NCBI GenBank assembly: GCA_905250075.1 | Contig: CAJNOP010000129.1 | Coordinates: forward strand, 10,005 to 74,004 | Reading direction: 5' to 3' | Source: Rotaria sp. Silwood1 | Taxonomy: Eukaryota; Rotifera; Eurotatoria; Philodinida; Philodinidae | DNA length: 64,000 nt | Notes under the pieces: generated by a model | What the model saw: only the letters and a program-made list of their open reading frames with translations | Databases searched by the model: none | Told to the model about the DNA's origin: nothing | Position numbers and translations under genes: made by a program | In this document: positions 59,504 through 64,000 of the stretch, one piece after another | How the letters are laid out: each line of letters begins with the position of its first letter | Numbering within the stretch: the stretch's first letter is position 1

Positions 59504-62358
59504 ATGTTAGATATGTTATTATTTGAAGCTTGCCAAAAAGTAGATATTGAACAAATAAAATATTTAATTGAACAAAAAGTAAGAATGTCTATTTTTTTTT
59601 TGTTTTTGAAAATATTAAATCAATAATTTAGTATAATATTAATCAATTAAATGAACAAGGTCGAACAGCACTTCATTACTGTTGTGATCATCAAAATATT
59701 GATTGTGCTCGACTTTTATTAGAATATGATAATTCTATTATTAATATAAAAGATAATGAAGGTTTTTCAGCACTTCATTTAGGTAAACGATTATAAAAAT
59801 AGATATTTTTTTTTTTGAAATTATATCAATAAATTCTAGCTTGTTTAAATGGTAATTATATTATGGTAAAATATTTTTGTGAACAAGGTGCAGATGTAAC
59901 ATTAGTTGATAATGAATTACATTCTCTTATTCATTGGATAACAGGTAAATTGTTTTTTTTTTTTTTTTTTGTATTTATAAAACAAAAACTTAATTAAAAT
60001 AAAAATTAGTCTGTGGACATCTTGATCTTTTTGATATTCTTGTTCAATATGAAGCACCGGTACATACATCTGATATTTATGGAGCTTTTCCAATTCATTA
60101 TGCATCACAATTGTGTGGAAATAATGATCCGGCTAAAAGTATTAAGGTGTTTGTTTGTCTGAAAGAAAGATTAATTTTAATTTGATGTATTAGGTTTAGC
60201 TATTTTAAAAAAATTAATTGATAATAATGTTGATGTTAATTGTCTTGATGAACAAAAACGAACACCATTTATTTGGGCTGCTAGTGCAAGTAAGAATTTG
60301 TTTTTTGTTTTTCTTTGAAAAATATTAAAATGAAGAAAAAAAAAACGTTTGAGTAACATTAAAATAAAAAAGAAAATAATTTTTTGTAGTTCGATTTATT
60401 ATAAATTTGTCGAATAAATAATAGAATTTTCAATAGATGCTACAGTCAAGATCTATTTGATTGTGATAGTATGAGTTGTTAGAATTCATTGAAATAAAGA
60501 ATAGAATAAAATCTGATATGCTTTAATACAGTTGATCTAGTCAGAATAGGCATGAGTAAACTAAATAGTCACAATCCTTAGACAGATATGATTTAGTTTG
60601 AACAGAACTGCAACTAAGACAACTGTTTTTTTTTGTGTTTCAATGTTATATATAGTAAGGTTTATACTGATCTTGATATCTAAACTAAGCTTTTTACAAT
60701 CGAGAGCGAACATTATTGTCTATTCTGAATGAAGCCAAAAGTAAGAAAAGTAGGTTCAAATTCATCTCTGACGAGAAAAGATTCTTCGAGTAACCAATAT
60801 TGATTGAAGCGATTTTTTACTAACTCCATTGGTTTCTATTTGTACATGAAAAATTACTTCAACCAGTACTATTATCAGTTGAGGATCTATGCTCATAAAT
60901 CAAATTTCAGTAGAAACTCTACTTCTTCATAATGAAAAGTTCAATCATCTTGAATTCTTACAATGGAAACCATAAAAAAAAGTTCTGTCTAACGAGATAA
61001 CTTCCTGTGATATCTCCTTCTGATTTCATGGATTTTTTTTGATCATTAAATACCACATTGTGTTATAATAAAAACCTTAAAATGTTTTGAGTTCCTATTA
61101 ATATTTGACTAAGCTATCAAATTTTTTTCTAGAGTCTCGAATCTTCCGAAAACTTGCCAAGTCTCTTCGAAATATGAAGAAGTATCCTTAGACAAAAAAA
61201 TTCAGTGAAATCGAAAGGAAATATTTGGAAGAAAGAAGAATATCTTTGCCTTTCGTCTACCTTGCTGTACGAAGTGCTGGCTAGTGTTAGATTCAATCGG
61301 TCGATATCTCCCCAACCTATGTATAACAACTAACTGTAAGAACAAATGTATGTTAAAACGTAGTGAGGATGTAATCGGACGGATGATCTGAGATAAACAC
61401 ATTTAAGGAACAAAAATTTTCAGGTTGATCTTTCGACATTTTTATTATTCAATAAACAAATTATTATATGTTTTTCTTGAATATATATTCTTTAATATTT
61501 AGATGCTATTGATGCATTAGGTATATTATACAAAGCTGGTGCAAATCCATTGCATACCGATAAAGATTCTCTTACAGGTAAAACTTTCTTCTAATATTCA
61601 ATATTTTATTTTCATATTAATACTTTTAATTTAGCACTTCATTGTGCAGCAACTTGTGGACATACATCTTGTATTCGTATGTTAATCGAATTATACGGAT
61701 GTTCAATAGAAAGTTTGTATTAAACAATTAAAATAATTATGTTTTTTTTTCTTTTTTTAACAATAAAATAATCTAGGTGAAGATATTAATGGTTGTACAC
61801 CTTTATTTTATGCTATTACATTAGAACATTCGAATGCTTGTCGAGTTTTACTTGATTTAAAAGCTAATTCAAATCATAAAGATAATCGTGGAAGAACGTA
61901 AGTTAATTAATTACTTAATATTATCTTAATTTTAATAATAATAGACCAAGTCATTGTGCAGCATTAAAAGGAAATATTAATTGTTTAAAACATTTAATAG
62001 AATGTAATGCTGATATTTGGATAAAAAATAAACGTGGTGATTATCCTATTCATGAAGCAATTAATTCAATATCACTTAGTAAACTTCGTAATAAAAATAA
62101 TGATCTATCACAATTACAAACAGGATATTTTGGTATATGAAATATTGTCTCTGATTTTTTTGTTTTTATGGAAAATTATTTATTTATTTTTTAGATGTTG
62201 TTCGATATATACTTCAATTATATCCTAAGAAAGTTAATATTCAAAATGATGAACATAGAACACCACTTCATTTGGCTGCTAGTTTAGGAGATATATCAAT
62301 GTGTAAATTATTAATTGAATGCGGTGCAAGAGTTAATTCATTTATACAAACAAAAGCT
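59504..62358 (+). CDS. Ankyrin-repeat protein (3' end outside or not found)
   Basis: Ten phase-matched exons: 59504-59578, 59632-59782, 59840-59944, 60010-60138, 60194-60289, 61503-61577, 61635-61712, 61777-61897, 61945-62132, 62195-62358; 394 codons, last exon ending in phase 0 at a GTAAGT donor. About eleven ankyrin repeats, for example GRTALHYCCDHQNIDCARLL, FSALHLACLNGNYIMVKYFC, TALHCAATCGHTSCIRMLIE, RTPLHLAASLGDISMCKLLI. The repeat run begins almost at residue 1, as in inversin-type proteins, but the orthologue is not settled; a scaffold role is inference. Introns are 47-65 bp except one of 1213 bp. ATG 59513 behind TGTTAG is an alternative start 9 bp further in. Confidence 0.85.
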
Positions 62359-64000
62359 GTAAGTTTTTTTTTTTCTTCTTAAATAGTAAATAAGAATACT
62401 TCTATGAGTTTTGATATGATTAGAATGTTTCGTTCGAGGATTATAAGGATTTTCTGGAGACTCTTGATTTTAACAAATTAACCTTGGAAAATTTCATTCA
62501 ACTTTAAAGTGATCTGAGACTATTTGTTCAATACTTCAAATTTCGGTTTTTATGCTATGTACATGATTTTTAAAGTTTCCAAATGTCGATTTGCTACAAC
62601 CGGGAAGATCCTTATAAGTCTTGAACCAAGCAGTATAGAAAGTTGAGGTTAGAATAGATAGAAAGAGAAGAATTTTCTTGATCAATTTATCATATTTTTA
62701 GTCAAAATCCACTGAAAAACGATTCTAGAGTATCTTTGTTTTCCAAATATTCACAGAGAACTCAGTTAATTAATCAGTTGTTGACTGATCAGATTTTGAC
62801 ATATCTAGATAGTCTAGTGTCTTCTTTCTTGATTGATGAAAACTCCAGGTCTTTATCTTGTTTCTATCAAAAATTATTCAAGAAACAATCAAATCTGTTG
62901 CTTATTTTGACAATGATCATGGGACTCATTTTACATCGATATAAAGTACTTTGAAAGAATATAAGTATATCTGATAAAGTAGCTGCTTTTGACAAACATT
63001 TTCTTTGAAAAATTCGAGGTCATATGTACCTATCTTAAACTTTTGTCATACTTTTTGAATTAATATAAAACTTTAATAACATACAGCACAAATATAATGA
63101 TACGAAATGTTTATTTCTTTATTATTATTCAGTAATAGAATATTTTCTTTTCTTTTAAATTGTCTAGTACATTCAAAAAAAAAAATATTCATATAATAAA
63201 TTTTCGATGTTTATTATGTGAATGTTTTTCTGGTTTCTCGACTCATTTTATTTGGCATAGGTCAAATTATACAACAAAGAAAACAATATCTTAGTAGTTG
63301 ATAAAAACAAATGATTCCTCCCAGAACATGTTTATCAATGAGATCTAGGAATAGACATTCTGTAACGTTTTATTTCTGAATCGTATATTATTAATGCATA
63401 GCTAATTTGTATAAACAAATACATGGAATGCAAAATAGCAAATGAACAAATTTATTTGTTTCAGTTGAGTTGCTTTGTAGCAGCCTAGCTGGATGTTTGT
63501 TTCCGTATTGAAGATAACATTTAATGAGTTTCATTATGTATGCAAAATTATCTAATCTAATCAACGAATAGAATGTAAGTGTCAATCTGTTCAATAATAT
63601 ACACAATTGAATTAGACAGCACTGAATATTTTATTCATATAACTAACGGAGAAATTTTCTATTATGAATTTTGAATTTTACTCAAAATAAAAAAATTAAT
63701 TCTATCATGGGCGTAAAGACAAAAATTCAAATAGATCACAATAATCAATATGATCAAAAAAATATATTGTGTACAAAGCATCCGTATAATAAGTCACAGG
63801 ATCTTGTTTGAATATTCTCCTGAGAATTATCTTAGTACAGGAATACCTACTAAGTACAAGCTCAGTTTCTAAAACATTCTGTGAACAGTTTTTTTAATAA
63901 CTTAATAAATTAAACATTTAAAAGTATGTTGTAGTCAAGTCCTAGAAACTTATAAAAATTGAAAGCATGCTTTTTTAATAGGACAACATTCACTTTGACT
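62359..64000. other. Ankyrin gene intron or 3' region, no exon seen
   Basis: 1.6 kb after a good GTAAGT donor. No further ankyrin-coding stretch on the plus strand, so the next exon probably lies beyond the window. Only short random frames. Confidence 0.45.

Noticed and set aside
61129-61402. Minus-strand frames inside the long ankyrin-gene intron
   Set aside because: Overlapping short frames with no domain; intron is otherwise unremarkable.

Overview
The window looks like nuclear DNA of a small metazoan, most likely a bdelloid rotifer of the Rotaria type. The reasons are AT-rich DNA, many 45-70 bp GT-AG introns mixed with a few introns of 0.6-1.6 kb, conserved animal genes (FDXR, MED6, SETDB1, RSBN1, SLU7, a TSPAN13/31-type tetraspanin), an NHL-repeat membrane protein and an orphan-type rhodopsin-like GPCR, and an interstitial TGTGGG tract, the telomere repeat reported for bdelloids. 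The species call is inference. Exon models were built by hand. Joined reading frames of the complete models come out divisible by three with matching splice phases.

Layout. 51-18617 (minus): four genes head to tail, in transcription order RSBN1 (histone demethylase family), SETDB1 (H3K9 methyltransferase), MED6 (Mediator) and FDXR (mitochondrial adrenodoxin reductase), with 240-370 bp between them. 20717-21277 (plus): a small intronless protein with an N-terminal membrane anchor and a C-terminal chromodomain. 21532-24282: a repeat block with opposed CGTATACG-rich ends around two AT-rich tandem arrays. 24740-30738 (minus): an F-box-like gene, the tetraspanin and SLU7, only 116-157 bp apart; a SLU7 intron carries a foldback MITE. 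31911-36610: a 4.7 kb element with CCCAGG inverted ends, filled by a palindromic satellite that is itself interrupted by a hAT-like MITE, and holding an inverted pair of TGTGGG tracts. 37979-43322 (minus): a type II membrane protein with six NHL repeats. 47827-50933 (plus): a caspase-like domain spliced in frame to an ADP-ribosyltransferase-like domain. 54947-55888 (minus): the GPCR. 59504-62358 (plus): the 5' part of an ankyrin-repeat gene running towards the window edge. Assembly gaps lie at 34064-34073, 45891-45990 and 56459-56468.

Two themes connect the genes. Most start codons sit 0-30 nt behind a pyrimidine-rich AG, as expected for spliced-leader trans-splicing, which is known in rotifers; with the tight same-strand spacing this makes the RSBN1-SETDB1-MED6-FDXR run and the F-box-TSPAN-SLU7 trio candidate polycistronic units. 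The first run, with the nearby anchored chromodomain protein, also puts three chromatin or transcription functions side by side. The strongest candidates for undescribed biology are the caspase/ART-like fusion, the membrane-anchored chromodomain protein and the elements built from short palindromes.
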